A DNA stretch of 64,000 bases from Roseiarcus sp963842835 (GCA_963842835.1 CAWJIB010000009.1:1-64000); one strand, 5' to 3'. Counted from the stretch's first letter, positions 48,240 to 58,658 are shown. Numbers and translations are program-made. Notes: generated by a model not told the origin, from the letters alone.

Positions 48240-51200
48240 CTAAATCGTCGTAGACGCGCCAGCGATGTCTTGCCCGCGTGATTCCACCTCAGGCTGAACA
48301 AAGTAAAAATACTCGCGCCCGCGCGGATTCTTGTCTATTTCGAGCGGTTTCTGCCCCTGACGCGGCGCAACCATCACCACCCTATCACGGCCGATCAATC
48401 GACCCCACGCTTCCGCAGGCTCCCCAAGGGTGGCGCTCATCCCGATCGCCACCATTCGACGCCCATCGCCAGCATTTGACTCGGCGCGAGCGACAAGCCG
48501 TTGAAGAGCAAGTCCAACCTGCGCGCCGTGAATATGCGTGTAAAGATGAATCTCATCCGCGAGCAATGCTCGCGGCGCCGCAAAGCGTACGTCATCGCCA
48601 AAAAGCACGCCGTACTGCGGATCATGCAACCATTGATGCAAACTGTCCGCGGTCGGCAGAAACAGCGTCGGCGGCGTGCTTACCAAAGCGTCCTTCGAAC
48701 CAACCCACCCGTCGAACCGCCAGTTGCACGATGTGCAGACAAGCGCATCATTCCCGCCTTTGCCGGCTGCAGGCAGCAAGCGGAGCGGCTGGCCACAACC
48801 AGGACAACCAAAAAACGGAAACGATACCGCGTTGGGTCCGACATCCCGCCATCCGCTATCACGGTCCCACTGCTGCAGCCTTTGAAACGATCGAGGGACC
48901 TCGCCAACTTGCATGCCAAGGCTTACCACCGGCAGCCCGGGCACTTGTGCCAACGCCGCGAGATATCCGGCCAACCTTTGCGCCTGATTGGCGACAAGCC
49001 GCACACGCGGATAGACCAGGATCGCGCCAACACCCGCAATGCCCGCTAAGCGATCTGACAGCGTCGCTGCGATCAACGGCAACACCGCCGCCTCAGTTTT
49101 CCCCGAACCGGTGTCGGCGGCGACGACGATGGCATCTGGTCCCTCGCCGCGCCACGCCGAAAGAACAGCCTCGAAGCCCCGCGCCTGAAAAGCCGCGATT
49201 GCGGCTTTGGCGCCCCACAGCTTCTTGAGGGTCGCCAGGACCGCCAAAATCGCCTGCTCATGCTCCGGCGCGTGCGTGGCGACATTTTCCAGCGCGTCCG
49301 CCAAATCGATATTCCGAAGAGGCTTGTCGCGGTCGCGAATTTCCACCTTCAGGCTGCGAACGAGATACGGCCGCCTGTCGGCGTCGCCGGTCTTGAAGCG
49401 TTGCTTGACGTGACAAATCTCTCGCGCGATTTCGGCCATCCGACTACGAACGCGGCCATCCGTGGCCACCATCACGTATCCGTTCGCCTGCAGACGCGCT
49501 ATCGCAGCCACCGCGTCATTCGCCGAAATCCCGCCACCAACGAGCGAGCCGACTGACGCCCAACCGTCGAACACCCCGAAGTTAATTCGCTTGGCTTCAA
49601 TATCCTCCAGCGCGTTCAAGATTACGAAATCGCCGTCGGCGAGTTCCTTCACAGGCGGGAGTTCGTTCTCGGGCAACGGCTCAATCTGCGAGCGAGGAAC
49701 GTCAATCGTCATCGATCCGTTCGACGCCGTATCGAAGACGACCAGTCCTTCGCTTTGTAATTCCTGAAGGACCGGCAGAAGCCCATCCGCTCCGTCCGCC
49801 GTCATCCAACCAAAGCGATCGCGGACATTGTCATAAAAGGGAGCTAGCGTCCCTTTCCTGGCCTCACGCACAACCATTTCTATGCGCTGCCGGACAGTTT
49901 CGACGTCAATATCGAAAACACGCCGTCGCTGCGCCAGCGGTCTAGCAATCCAGAATGGACCATTGCGACCCAGCTTCGCGTACAACGACACGTGGCCCAG
50001 CAGATGCAGATCGCGGCATTCGTGAAACGGGTCCTTGGCGCGGGCTAAAGCCGTCTGGAGATCTCGTAATGTCGGTGCGCCGTAAGCATTATTGATCGCA
50101 AGATTGCGCACGGCTTCAAGCACGCTCTCTAATTCCGGACTCATATCCGGCATGACCGCCGGCGCTTCGGTCTCCCTCGCCACCTCCAACTCGGCGATCC
50201 CGCTATCGAACCCTCGCGCCCGGACCTCGACCCTAATTCTGGCGCCAATCGGACCATCAAGCGCGAGTTCGCCCTTGTGCTCGCACGAGAATACAAACTC
50301 GCGAAGCAATTCGACCTTCTCCATCATCTCCTGTTCGTTCGGCGCGGCGTCTAGCAGCCTACGGCTTATGAACACCACCAACTTCGTGCGCGCCCGGGTG
50401 ATCGCGACGTTCAGCCGCTCAGACGAAAAAATGAACTCGTCCTCCGCCAAGGCAAATTCCGGGTCGGCAACCGTGTAAGTCAACACGATCGCATCGCGCT
50501 CTTTGCCCTGAATCCGGTCGACTGTTTCGACGAACGACACTTCCCTTTCGGCCTCATCGATCAAAAGACGAATCGCGCTGTTTTGAGCGCGATGTGGGCT
50601 GATGATGGCGGCGACCTTCGACCAAAACTTCTCGGGCGGACACTCGCCGCCGTCTTCCGTCATAACCCTCGCGCGCAGCGATTTTGCGAGCTCGGCCGCA
50701 AGTCTTGCTTCGAACGAATTCGAGGTTGTGGCCGACGGGCCGTCGTGAACAAATACGACGATAGGGAACTCGGGATCGAGCGCCGCTTGTTGCCATGGCG
50801 GCAATCCATCGCGCCACCCAGCGCACAAGGCCAACCGGTCTTGGGGAACTGCAGACGTGTACCGGCCAACGTAAAACTTTCGTTCCGGGAAGGCGGTAAG
50901 GGGTCCGTTCAGCCGAAACGTTTCCGCCAACGCAAATTCTGACGTCCCCGTCGATTTCAGGAAGCCGTACAACGACCCGCCGAGTTCTCGCCCGCCGATG
51001 GCTACTATCCTCGCCCCGCGCAGCGGCGGCAATTGCTGGTCGTCGCCTGCGACCACCACCCGTCCATGCTCGCCCAAACCGGCCAACGCCATCAGGCCGT
51101 GAGCGAGCACCATCTGCGACGCCTCATCAATGCACACGAGGTCAAACAACGGGGCAGTCGGTCCGCCGGCATCGTTTCCTTTCTGCGACGTCAGCAACCG

Positions 51201-51719
51201 GTGCAGAGACCAAATCGTCCCACCAACCACCACCGCGCTGGTGCCGATCGCATTGAGCGCACTTTCGTCTTCACCTGGCGGAAGTTGCTCGACACCACTG
51301 GACAACCCAACTAGCGGAGTCCCAAGATACAAAGGTCGCTGACAAAGCGGGAAATGGGTCGCGAATCGATCCGCGACCGCTTCAAGAACGTTGCCAATTG
51401 CGTTGCGCGTGAATGCCGTGACGAAAACCCGACAGGGCAGTCGCGCTCTGCGTCGCGCCTGCAGGTATCCGACAATCAGCCAAGCAAGCAGGTGCGTCTT
51501 GCCCGTTCCGGGCGGTCCAAGCACTAACCCAACGCGGCGATCCGCCAATCCGCGCCAAGCTGCCTCTTGAGCCGGCCGTAGCGCGTAGTCGCTCTTGGCG
51601 GCAATTGACGGCAGAGCAAAACGCTCGAGACCTTCGACCCAAATACTAGGGTCTTGTGCATCATCCGCAAAAACACGCGGATCGCGCAGGAACGACAATA
51701 TCTCGTCACGTACCGACAC
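48240..51719 (-). CDS. SF1 helicase fused to first lobe of a DpdJ-like SF2 helicase
   Basis: One open frame of 1,159 residues from GTG 51719. Dna2/Upf1-type SF1B part: LVLGPPGTGKTHLLAW, VCIDEASQMVLAH, DRIQGKERDAIVL and RLNVAITRARTKLVVF. After a linker with winged-helix-like segments comes an SF2 lobe: AADTGSGKTEAAVLPL, ILVYPRVRLVANQAQRL, a CPGCG...CTSC zinc knuckle, LADEIHLYTH (DEIH box) and AIGMSATLGEP. It stops at TAG 48240, before motifs IV-VI. Upstream it joins the nuclease part by an apparent extra base near 51,720. I read it as the middle of one giant protein. Confidence 0.8.
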   Translation of the reverse strand: MSVRDEILSFLRDPRVFADDAQDPSIWVEGLERFALPSIAAKSDYALRPAQEAAWRGLADRRVGLVLGPPGTGKTHLLAWLIVGYLQARRRARLPCRVFVTAFTRNAIGNVLEAVADRFATHFPLCQRPLYLGTPLVGLSSGVEQLPPGEDESALNAIGTSAVVVGGTIWSLHRLLTSQKGNDAGGPTAPLFDLVCIDEASQMVLAHGLMALAGLGEHGRVVVAGDDQQLPPLRGARIVAIGGRELGGSLYGFLKSTGTSEFALAETFRLNGPLTAFPERKFYVGRYTSAVPQDRLALCAGWRDGLPPWQQAALDPEFPIVVFVHDGPSATTSNSFEARLAAELAKSLRARVMTEDGGECPPEKFWSKVAAIISPHRAQNSAIRLLIDEAEREVSFVETVDRIQGKERDAIVLTYTVADPEFALAEDEFIFSSERLNVAITRARTKLVVFISRRLLDAAPNEQEMMEKVELLREFVFSCEHKGELALDGPIGARIRVEVRARGFDSGIAELEVARETEAPAVMPDMSPELESVLEAVRNLAINNAYGAPTLRDLQTALARAKDPFHECRDLHLLGHVSLYAKLGRNGPFWIARPLAQRRRVFDIDVETVRQRIEMVVREARKGTLAPFYDNVRDRFGWMTADGADGLLPVLQELQSEGLVVFDTASNGSMTIDVPRSQIEPLPENELPPVKELADGDFVILNALEDIEAKRINFGVFDGWASVGSLVGGGISANDAVAAIARLQANGYVMVATDGRVRSRMAEIAREICHVKQRFKTGDADRRPYLVRSLKVEIRDRDKPLRNIDLADALENVATHAPEHEQAILAVLATLKKLWGAKAAIAAFQARGFEAVLSAWRGEGPDAIVVAADTGSGKTEAAVLPLIAATLSDRLAGIAGVGAILVYPRVRLVANQAQRLAGYLAALAQVPGLPVVSLGMQVGEVPRSFQRLQQWDRDSGWRDVGPNAVSFPFFGCPGCGQPLRLLPAAGKGGNDALVCTSCNWRFDGWVGSKDALVSTPPTLFLPTADSLHQWLHDPQYGVLFGDDVRFAAPRALLADEIHLYTHIHGAQVGLALQRLVARAESNAGDGRRMVAIGMSATLGEPAEAWGRLIGRDRVVMVAPRQGQKPLEIDKNPRGREYFYFVQPEVESRGQDIAGASTTI

Positions 51720-54007
51720 CGCCGCCTCCTCGGGCCAAGTAGGACAGGAAAGCGTCGGCTCGCGCCGAGTTGAAGTCGACGAAACTCTGATCAAGGCACC
51801 AATCGCGCTCGCCCGCGCGGCGCCGCACTCTTGTAAAGACGTCGCCATCGAAAACGTTGGCCCGCATGCGGATCCGCAGCCGTCGGGGCAAGTCGTTCGC
51901 CTGCACCTTATCGAGCCTGCAACTCACAGCGCTCCAAAGCGCTGGATTGAGGCGTAGATCAGGGTCGTCGTCGGTCAAGATCAGTCCGAAAGAGTCCGGC
52001 CGAAGGTCGGCATCTTAATCTCTGGCGGCGCGTCAAAGACCATACGATAGTCCGGTCCTTCCTGGCGCGATGTCAACAAGCGCATGCCGGCTACGCACCT
52101 CCGTGCATCGCGCCGAGCGCCGATCGGCTGGGCCAACCGCACCAACGCCTCCAAGAGGCCCGAACGATTTTCCAATAATTCCAACGCTCGCAACAAATCG
52201 AGATCGCCGGCTTGAAGCGGGTCAAACGTCGCGTGAAATCGAAACGGCTTCTTCGCCAAACGGAGCATCGGACCATCGTTGGATTCCATCGCTCGCCGAT
52301 TTTCGCGCTGCAGCCATTCAACAATTGCGCGCATCGCTTGAAGACGCTCCCGCACGTCATTCTCGACCGCTTCAGGCGCGACACTGCGACTCCGGTTTTC
52401 CCGCAGCCCCCGACTGACCTCAATCGACAGAAGCGAGGAGAATTCACGCCTAAAGGGCGCCTCAGGACTATACGCGACCGCTATCAAGCCCCGTTCATGC
52501 AACGCGCAAGACACCTGACGCAGGTCGAAAGAAACAACGACAGGCAATGCATAAAGCTGCTCAAGTACGCTTCGAAGCGCGGTAGCCGGCAAGTGATGCA
52601 TGCCACGAAATTCCGGTTCTGGCACCACCTCTTCAGGCGGGAACAGCCGCACCATGTGCAACAGCCCATCCCGCACGCGGGAATCGTCGAGATGCCGCTT
52701 GACGGCATTCTGAAGACTAATGGCTTCCAACGGCTCATAGAAAAAAATGTGCGAATAAATGCCATTGGCGCTGTCTGCACGTTGATTTGCGCGATCAATC
52801 TTTTCGAGGTCAGCGATTAGGCCGCTGAATACCCTGACGAGCGCGTCAGCTTCGGATTTGCGGTCCGCGTTCGGCAAGACCTCGATGTGTTCAGTGCATT
52901 GCCCATTTTCAACCTTGAGGTATCCAAGCGTGACAAGGCCATCATCGACGGGATCATGATCAGCGACCAGGTAAAAGCCGACATCCGCACGCGGAGGCAT
53001 CAAGAAAGTGTACGCTTCAGGAGTACGCGAAACCGCGCCGGTCCTGAGCGCTTCGGCGCGGACAACCAACGCTTCCGCGCGGCGTGTCAGGGACCAACTC
53101 GCTCCATCCATACGTCGCAGACCCGCAGTCTCGGGCGAGCTGCGTGACAGTCCGCACCCCGACAGCGTGAAGACCGCGCTTGGCCTCATGCGTCAATCCG
53201 GGCACGGCGGAAATATCCATCCGATCCGTTGATTTCGCTCGATCTATCGCCTTCAAGCAATGCGGCAGGTACTCACATTGCTCACACTTAAAATATATGT
53301 GAAAGAACGTTTCATCAACGCTGACTTCGACCCTCTTTGCGGCGATGCCGGGCAACGTACGTGCGCAGAAATCATCGACAAGGCGCAGGTACGGCGCCAA
53401 CGAGAAATCGTCCGCCTGCCAGGCATCTCCCTCAGCGGCGCCGTTATCGGGAATTCGCCAAATAGACCCGGTCTCATCCACTTTCCCTGGCGATTGCGCA
53501 TCGTTCAGCACCAACTCCAGCATTCGCGCATAAAACGCCACCTGGGCTTTGTGAAACGAGGTCGCCGCGCGCGTCGCCTTGACGTCAATGACGCGAAAGA
53601 TCGGTGTCGGGACTTCACAAACGCATTGGACAAGATCGGCATACGTCCGCCTAACGCGAACCTTTGGAGTATTTCCTAGCAAGGCCGGGCTCTGACGCGG
53701 CCTCAGATTCATCTGAGACGCATACGTCGCGCCCTTTTCGCGGCGCAGGAACGCCATCGCCAAACGCTCGCTGAGGCCATCCTCGCCAGAACTGGGGAGA
53801 AGCAAGTTCGAATCGCGGCCCAATCGAGCCAGCACCCGTTTCTCAAAATCCATTCCAAGATCGGCCCATGCTTTTTGCTCCCGACCGTCCTCAAAGACCG
53901 GAATGGACGCACGATCGACCGTATCCATGAGGTCGTATCGGGTTTTCCGTTCACACCGATACTGAAACCATGACTTGATCGTAGAGGCGCTGAGAACTCA
54001 AGCCCAT
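51706..54007 (-). pseudogene. PD-(D/E)XK nuclease + HhH + RNase H-like region, N-terminal part of the giant protein
   Basis: The frames reassemble from ATG 54007 (GGGAG upstream). TIKSWFQYRCERKTRYDLMD opens the protein; the nuclease core has FEKRVLARL, YADLVQC and FRVIDVKATRA (D...DxK); a CEQCEYLPHC cluster is next, then HhH AVPGLTHEAKRGLHAVGV. The RNase H-like part starts PPRADVGFYLVADHDPVDDG and the tail reads FGLILTDDDPDLRLNPALW. Breaks: extra T (53995-53996), extra C (GGG at 53133-53135 on +), missing G (51996-51997) and an extra base near 51,720. Each is a one-base repair in a short run. This domain order is that of TM0106-like RecB nuclease-helicases. Two Cys-rich elements may hold an Fe-S cluster. 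Confidence 0.75.
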
Positions 54008-54387
54008 CTTGAGCTCCCTGCTCGGCTGGAATCAGTGCCGCGGACGATTGACGCGTCCACCGCAGCGGTGTCGCGACGCGCGATCGAAAATGCGTCAGCG
54101 TTCATCGGCTTACCCTACGAACAAAAAAATGACCGGATCACTCGCGGCCAAGCGGCCGACGACCAACCACTGGTGCAAAAATCCGTTCGGTAATGCGAAA
54201 CGTGCGGGCTCTTCTTCAAGCGCGCGAATTGAGATGATCGCTGAACACACAACTAAGTTCAATAGATTTCCCCGGCCCACGACCGAGATGACGTGTCAAT
54301 CCAGGCGATTGCAGACTTGCCGCCACGATCGCCGGCTTTGATTGACGCGCTGCGAGTTTTTAGAAAACGCCCTCGTATCGTAGGCTT
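54008..54387. other. Upstream region of the giant gene; no gene seen
   Basis: About 380 bp between the minus-strand operon start and the IS3 element. It should hold the operon promoter. It is less GC-rich than its surroundings (AACAAAAAAATGACC near 54,119). The IS3 element lies only about 385 bp upstream of the start codon and could affect expression. Confidence 0.35.
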
Positions 54388-54409
54388 CCATTGACCTGCC
54401 ACTGAACAT

Positions 54410-55336
54410 TCATCCAGCGGCGATTAGAGCCTCGGCGGGTTGTACGCCGTTGGGCGCGGGTGGAGCAACGTGCGATCGGCGGAGCTGGTCGGGGTTGCGC
54501 AGCCGATCGCATGTTGCGGGAAGGTTGGCCGCATAGGCGGCCGGGGTTCGATAGCCCAACGCCGAATGTGGGCGGCGCTGATTGTAATCGTTGATCCAGT
54601 CGGTGATCTTCGTGCGGGCGTGGTCGAGGCCGAAGAACAGGCTCTCGTTGAGAAGCTCGTCGCGCATGCGGCCGTTGAAGCTCTCGCAGAATCCATTCTG
54701 CATCGGCTTGCCCGGCGCGATGAAATGCCAATCGATCTGGCTCTCCTGAGCCCAGGCGAGCACGGCGCGGGAGGTGAACTCCGTTCCGTTGTCGGACACG
54801 ATGAGGCCTGGTTTTCCACGGCGCTCGATCAAATCCGTCAGCTCGCGCGCCACGCGCCGGCCCGAAATCGAGGTGTCCGGGATCGCCGCCAGGCACTCGC
54901 GCGTCACGTCGTCAACGACGTTCAAGATGCGGAACCGCCGGCCGCTGGCGAACTGATCGTGGACGAAGTCGAGCGACCAGCGCGCGTTGGCGCGCGCTTC
55001 GACAAGGATCGGCGCGCGCGTCCCCACGGCGCGGCGCCGCGCCCGCCGCTTGCGCACCGTGAGGCCTTCCTCGCGATAGAGCCGGTAGATGCGATTGATC
55101 CCGGACGGCTCGCCCTCCTGCCGCAGCAGGATGAACAGCCGCCGATAACCGAAGCGCCGGCGCTCGTTGGCCAGATCGTGCAGCCGCGCCCGCAGTTCGA
55201 TCTCCGCGGGCCGACGGGACCGATAGCGGATCATCTTGCGATCGGCGCCGACGAGGGAGCAGGCCCGCCGCTCCGACAGGCCCAACACGGCCCGCAGATG
55301 CGCGACGCCCTCGCGCTTGGCGGCGGGCCCTACCAT
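54410..55336 (-). CDS. IS3 orfB (DDE transposase)
   Basis: An integrase-core protein of about 308 residues. The triad is visible: WSLDFVHDQFASG (D), VSDNGTEFTS (D) and QNGFCESFNGRMRDE (E), followed by YNQRRPHSALGYRTPA. It is normally made as an OrfAB fusion by -1 frameshifting at the A-run upstream; ATG 55336 is shown as the start of the separate part. Intact, so the element may be active. Confidence 0.92.
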   Translation of the reverse strand: MVGPAAKREGVAHLRAVLGLSERRACSLVGADRKMIRYRSRRPAEIELRARLHDLANERRRFGYRRLFILLRQEGEPSGINRIYRLYREEGLTVRKRRARRRAVGTRAPILVEARANARWSLDFVHDQFASGRRFRILNVVDDVTRECLAAIPDTSISGRRVARELTDLIERRGKPGLIVSDNGTEFTSRAVLAWAQESQIDWHFIAPGKPMQNGFCESFNGRMRDELLNESLFFGLDHARTKITDWINDYNQRRPHSALGYRTPAAYAANLPATCDRLRNPDQLRRSHVAPPAPNGVQPAEALIAAG

Positions 55337-55596
55337 TTTTTTGACAGAAGTTCGCGCAGCGCCGACGCATCGAGCATCGCCTCGGCCAGCAGCTTCTTCA
55401 GCTTGGCGTTCTCGTCCTCGAGCTGCTTCAGACGCTTGGCCTCCGGCACGTCCATCCCTCCGTACTTGGCCTTCCAATTGTAGAGCGTCGCTTCCGAGAC
55501 GCCGTGCTTGCGCGCCAGGTCTGCCGTCTTCGCCCCGGCCTCATGCTCGCGCAAAACGCCAATGATCTGCTCTTCCGTGAACCGTGCTCGCTTCAT
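55330..55596 (-). CDS. IS3 orfA (HTH protein)
   Basis: An 88-residue protein, MKRARFTEEQIIGVLREHEA at the start, with HTH ADLARKHGVSEATLYNWK and a leucine-zipper-like KRLKQLEDENAKLKKLL. It ends SKKW just past an A-rich slippery run (seven T on the plus strand at about 55336-55342), where a -1 shift would make the OrfAB transposase. It binds the IS ends. Confidence 0.92.
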   Translation of the reverse strand: MKRARFTEEQIIGVLREHEAGAKTADLARKHGVSEATLYNWKAKYGGMDVPEAKRLKQLEDENAKLKKLLAEAMLDASALRELLSKKW

Positions 55597-55776
55597 CTGT
55601 CCGTCCTCCTGAAGGCCGGACTCTAATTCCGCGTGGAGGAAAATCGCAGTGGCAGGTCACCATGACCGACCGAATGGCGACGCAGGCAGACCAATGACCC
55701 AGAGCACCTCAACAACAAACTCAAGAGAACCGCCCTCACCGGAAACCGTCCCAACAAAAGCAAGGCTTGGTCCGCT

Positions 55777-56922
55777 AGTGGATCAAATCTGACGGTTAAA
55801 TCCGATGGAGGATTCCCGGCGGACTCGCGGCGTGCGAGCCTGTGGCATGCGAACCGGGATTTCCTTTTCTGTCACGTCCGCCGATTTGGCTCGGCTTCAC
55901 GCCCTGGTCAGGGATCGCAACGCAGCCCAGAAGCACGTCTGGCGGGCGCAGATCGTGCTGCTGAGCGCCGGGGGGCTGGGCACGAACGCGATCATGCGCG
56001 AGACCGGCAAATCGAAGACCTGCGTCTGGCGCTGGCAGGAGCGTTTCGCCGCCGAGGGCGTCGATGGTCTTCTGCGCGACAAGACCCGCCCCTCGCGCGT
56101 CGCCAAGCTCGCTCCCTCGATCGCCGAACGGATCGTTGAGCTGACGATGGAAGCGCCGCCGGGCGAGGCGACCCATTGGACGGGCGCCGCGATGGCCAAA
56201 GCCGCCAGCGTCAGCGTCAGCTCCGTCCAACGCATCTGGCGCGCGCACGGGCTTCAGCCGCACCGCGTCCGCCAGTTCAAGCTGTCCAAAGACCCGGAGT
56301 TCGTCGACCGGCTGCGCGACATCGTCGGGCTCTACGTCGATCCGCCGGCGCACGCCGTCGTCCTGTCGGTCGACGAAAAGAGCCAGATCCAGGCGCTCGA
56401 CCGCACCCAACCCGGCCTGCCGATGAAGAAAGGCCGGGCCGGAACCATGACCCACGATTACAAGCGAAACGGGACGACCACTTTGTTCGCGGCGATGAAC
56501 GTGCTCGACGGGACTGTGATCGGTCGCAACATGCAGCGCCACCGCCATCAGGAACTCATCCGCTTCCTCAACGCCGTCGAGCGCGAGGTTCCCGCCGGCA
56601 AGATCGTTCACGCCATCCTCGACAACTACGCCGCCCACAAGCATCCCGCCGTCCGTCAATGGCTGGCGCGTCATCCGCGCTGGACCTTCCACTTCACGCC
56701 GACCTCGACTTCCTGGCTCAACGCCGTCGAGGGCTTCTTCGCCATCCTGACCAAGCGCCGCCTCAAGCGCGGCGTCTTCCGATCGGTCGCCGACCTCCAG
56801 GAAGCCATCAATCGCTTCCTCGCCGACCACAACGCTCGCGCCAAACCCTTCCAATGGGTCGCCGACCCCGACAAAATCATCGCCGCCGTCAGACGCGGGC
56901 ATCAAGTGTTAATTCGATCCAC
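55777..56922 (+). mobile_element. IS630-family element
   Basis: Bounded by GTGGATC at 55777 and GATCCAC ending at 56922, with TA on both outer sides (55775-55776 and 56923-56924), the usual IS630/Tc1 target duplication. The element lies 118 bp from the IS3 element and just upstream of the membrane-protein gene at 57003. Confidence 0.85.
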
Positions 56923-56925
56923 TAG
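55847..56925 (+). CDS. IS630-family transposase
   Basis: A DDE transposase of about 358 residues. HTH region GTNAIMRETGKSKTCVWRWQ and DGLLRDKTRPSR; first Asp in VVLSVDEKSQIQ; second in HAILDNYAAHKHP; Glu in TSWLNAVEGFFAIL. ATG 55847 gives MRTGISFSVTSADL. The natural end GHQVLDSIH appears to need one extra base at GTGTTAATTCG (~56,908). As written, the frame reads through into downstream sequence to 57112. The natural TAG overlaps the terminal TA. Confidence 0.85.
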
Positions 56926-57002
56926 CAGCCATCTGGAATTCGCTCTGGGGTCGCGAAATCGATTTCTATCCGCAAATCGCGGCCGCCGGCAAAGCCGAGA
57001 CC

Positions 57003-57863
57003 ATGAAGACAGACGACGTGCTCAAAGAATACAACATCACGACGCAGGGATGGGATCGCATAGACAACACGAAAATCGACGATATGCTACAATTGGCGCG
57101 CAAATCACTTGACGAAGTCAAGGCGCAAACCGAATATCAGGATCAAAAGGCGACGCGCCTTCTTACAGTCACAACGTTTCTCAGCGCTATCTCAGGGTTA
57201 TTATTTAATAGATTCCAAGACGCATATCCCATGACCCAGATAACCAAGGGAGACTATTACTACGATGCGTTGCTCATTGCTTGCTATTTCGCCTTTTACG
57301 GATTCGTTGTGACCGCACTTTCCGGCGCGCTTGTCACCTTCCACGCGACGCGGACGCGTTTCAAATACGTAAAGGATGAGACCATTTCAAAGCAAGAGAA
57401 AGATCCAAAATCTCTTCTCTTCTATTCAGCGCTTATTCGCGTGCGCCCGCGCGCTTGGGCGAACGCATGGGTCGCGCCCAAGACCACCCTGGCCGGCGAT
57501 CCGGTGCCTTTCTTGCGCGCCGATCTACAGCAGCGCTACCTTCAAAACCTTGTCGGCGAGACCTATCTCGTCGCTGCGAAAACCGCCGACAAACTCCGCT
57601 ATCTCGATCCAGCACAGAGGCTCCTGGCATTCTCCTTACGATGCCTATTCGTCTGGTTGATTCTCCTGGGCGCGATCAACGTCACGCTTCCATCCACCAA
57701 GCTGCCGGCGACGCCGCCTGAATCGAAGCCGACCGCGTCGTCTGAACCGGTGCCCGCCTGGCAATCCCCGTTTCCACGACAATGGTCGTCAACCAAAGTG
57801 ACGCTGCCGCTCCAAGAAACGCTTGGAACAACGCCGCTCGAATCCGGTGCACCAAAACAATGA
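57003..57863 (+). CDS. Membrane protein resembling Pycsar-type TM effectors
   Basis: A 286-residue protein. A soluble N-terminal helix (DDMLQLARKSLDEVKAQTEY) leads into TM1 (LLTVTTFLSAISGLLF, ~50-66) and TM2 (ALLIACYFAFYGFVVTALSG, ~87-107). A cytoplasmic domain with LQQRYLQNLVGETYLVAAKT follows, then TM3 (LRCLFVWLILLGAINV, ~213-228) and a Pro/Ser-rich tail. This layout is like small multi-TM proteins that act as cell-killing effectors in cyclic-nucleotide defence, but no cyclase lies beside it. It is coupled to the following HAD gene (ATGA). The defence role is an inference. Confidence 0.5.
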   Translation: MKTDDVLKEYNITTQGWDRIDNTKIDDMLQLARKSLDEVKAQTEYQDQKATRLLTVTTFLSAISGLLFNRFQDAYPMTQITKGDYYYDALLIACYFAFYGFVVTALSGALVTFHATRTRFKYVKDETISKQEKDPKSLLFYSALIRVRPRAWANAWVAPKTTLAGDPVPFLRADLQQRYLQNLVGETYLVAAKTADKLRYLDPAQRLLAFSLRCLFVWLILLGAINVTLPSTKLPATPPESKPTASSEPVPAWQSPFPRQWSSTKVTLPLQETLGTTPLESGAPKQ

Positions 57864-58658
57864 ACGTATCTAAGACAAGCGCGCCAGTCGTTTTCGTCGA
57901 CGCCGACAATACCCTTTGGGACGCCGACGGCGTGTACGCACATGCGCAACTCCGCTTGCTGAAGGGCGTAGAGGACGCCTGCGATCGCGTTGCCGCCGGG
58001 GCCAACAAGCTCGACTTTGTAAGGGAGATCGATCAAGCGATCGCGGCGCGGCATCACCGTGGGCTACGCTATCCTTGCCGTCTCTTGATTCAGGCGGTCG
58101 CGCGCGCGCTTGTCGGCAAGTCGCCGGAATCAGCAGCGAAGGCCGTTTGGAAAGGCGCGAACGGTGACATCCTCTCCGAGGATGCGACCGTTGCGATCGA
58201 GACGCAATTCGCCAACGACCTACGGGATCGGCCAATTCTCCTAAAGGGCGTCGAAGCAGGGCTAAAACGCCTGCACGCCTCGGGTGCGCTCATCCTTGTT
58301 CTAACCGAGGGCAACCGTGACCGCGTCCGGCGGACCGCTTCGGAGTACGGCCTAATGCCGTCCATCGATCGTGTCATCGAGTTCGCCAAAAATTCCGCGC
58401 CTCTACAACCGAGTTCTACAGCTGACCGGTCGACCCAAGGAAAGCTTCATGATCGGCGATCAACTTCAGCGCGACATCGCGCCGGCAAAAGCCGCAGGAC
58501 TAACGACAATCTATGTCCCCGGCAGGTTCAAACCACGCTGGGAGCCGCACGAACACGTCGTAGGTCCGTCGTACAGCGTTCAAAGTTTCGACCAAGCCGT
58601 CGAAATCATCCTGCATGGGAAATCAAAGGCTGACACGCCCGCCCAGACGGCCACGTAA
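57860..58658 (+). pseudogene. HAD-family hydrolase with one frame break
   Basis: An approximately 266-residue HAD protein. Motif I APVVFVDADNTLWDADGVY, motif II GALILVLTEGNRDRV, then the break at the AAAAA run (58388-58392). Adding one A joins VIEFAK to KIPRLYNRVLQLTGRPKES, after which motif IV SFMIGDQLQRDIAPAKAAG and the C-terminus follow. The ATG overlaps the stop of the membrane-protein gene, so the two form an operon. The substrate is unknown; a small phosphate-containing molecule or nucleotide is possible. Confidence 0.72.

Larger units (their letters stand above)
54392..55659 (-). mobile_element. IS3-family (IS407-group-like) insertion sequence
   Basis: Complete. Terminal inverted repeats TGACCTGCCACTG at 54392 and its complement ending at 55659; inner bases also match (GATTAGAG / CTCTAATTC-type). 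A 4-bp target duplication CCAT flanks both sides (54388-54391 and 55660-55663), as expected for the IS407 group. It carries overlapping orfA and orfB on the minus strand. Confidence 0.93.

Noticed and set aside
48231..48245. Two normal separate helicase genes
   Set aside because: The stop falls inside one helicase core between motifs III and IV, the frame is the same on both sides, and no ribosome site precedes the downstream ATG.
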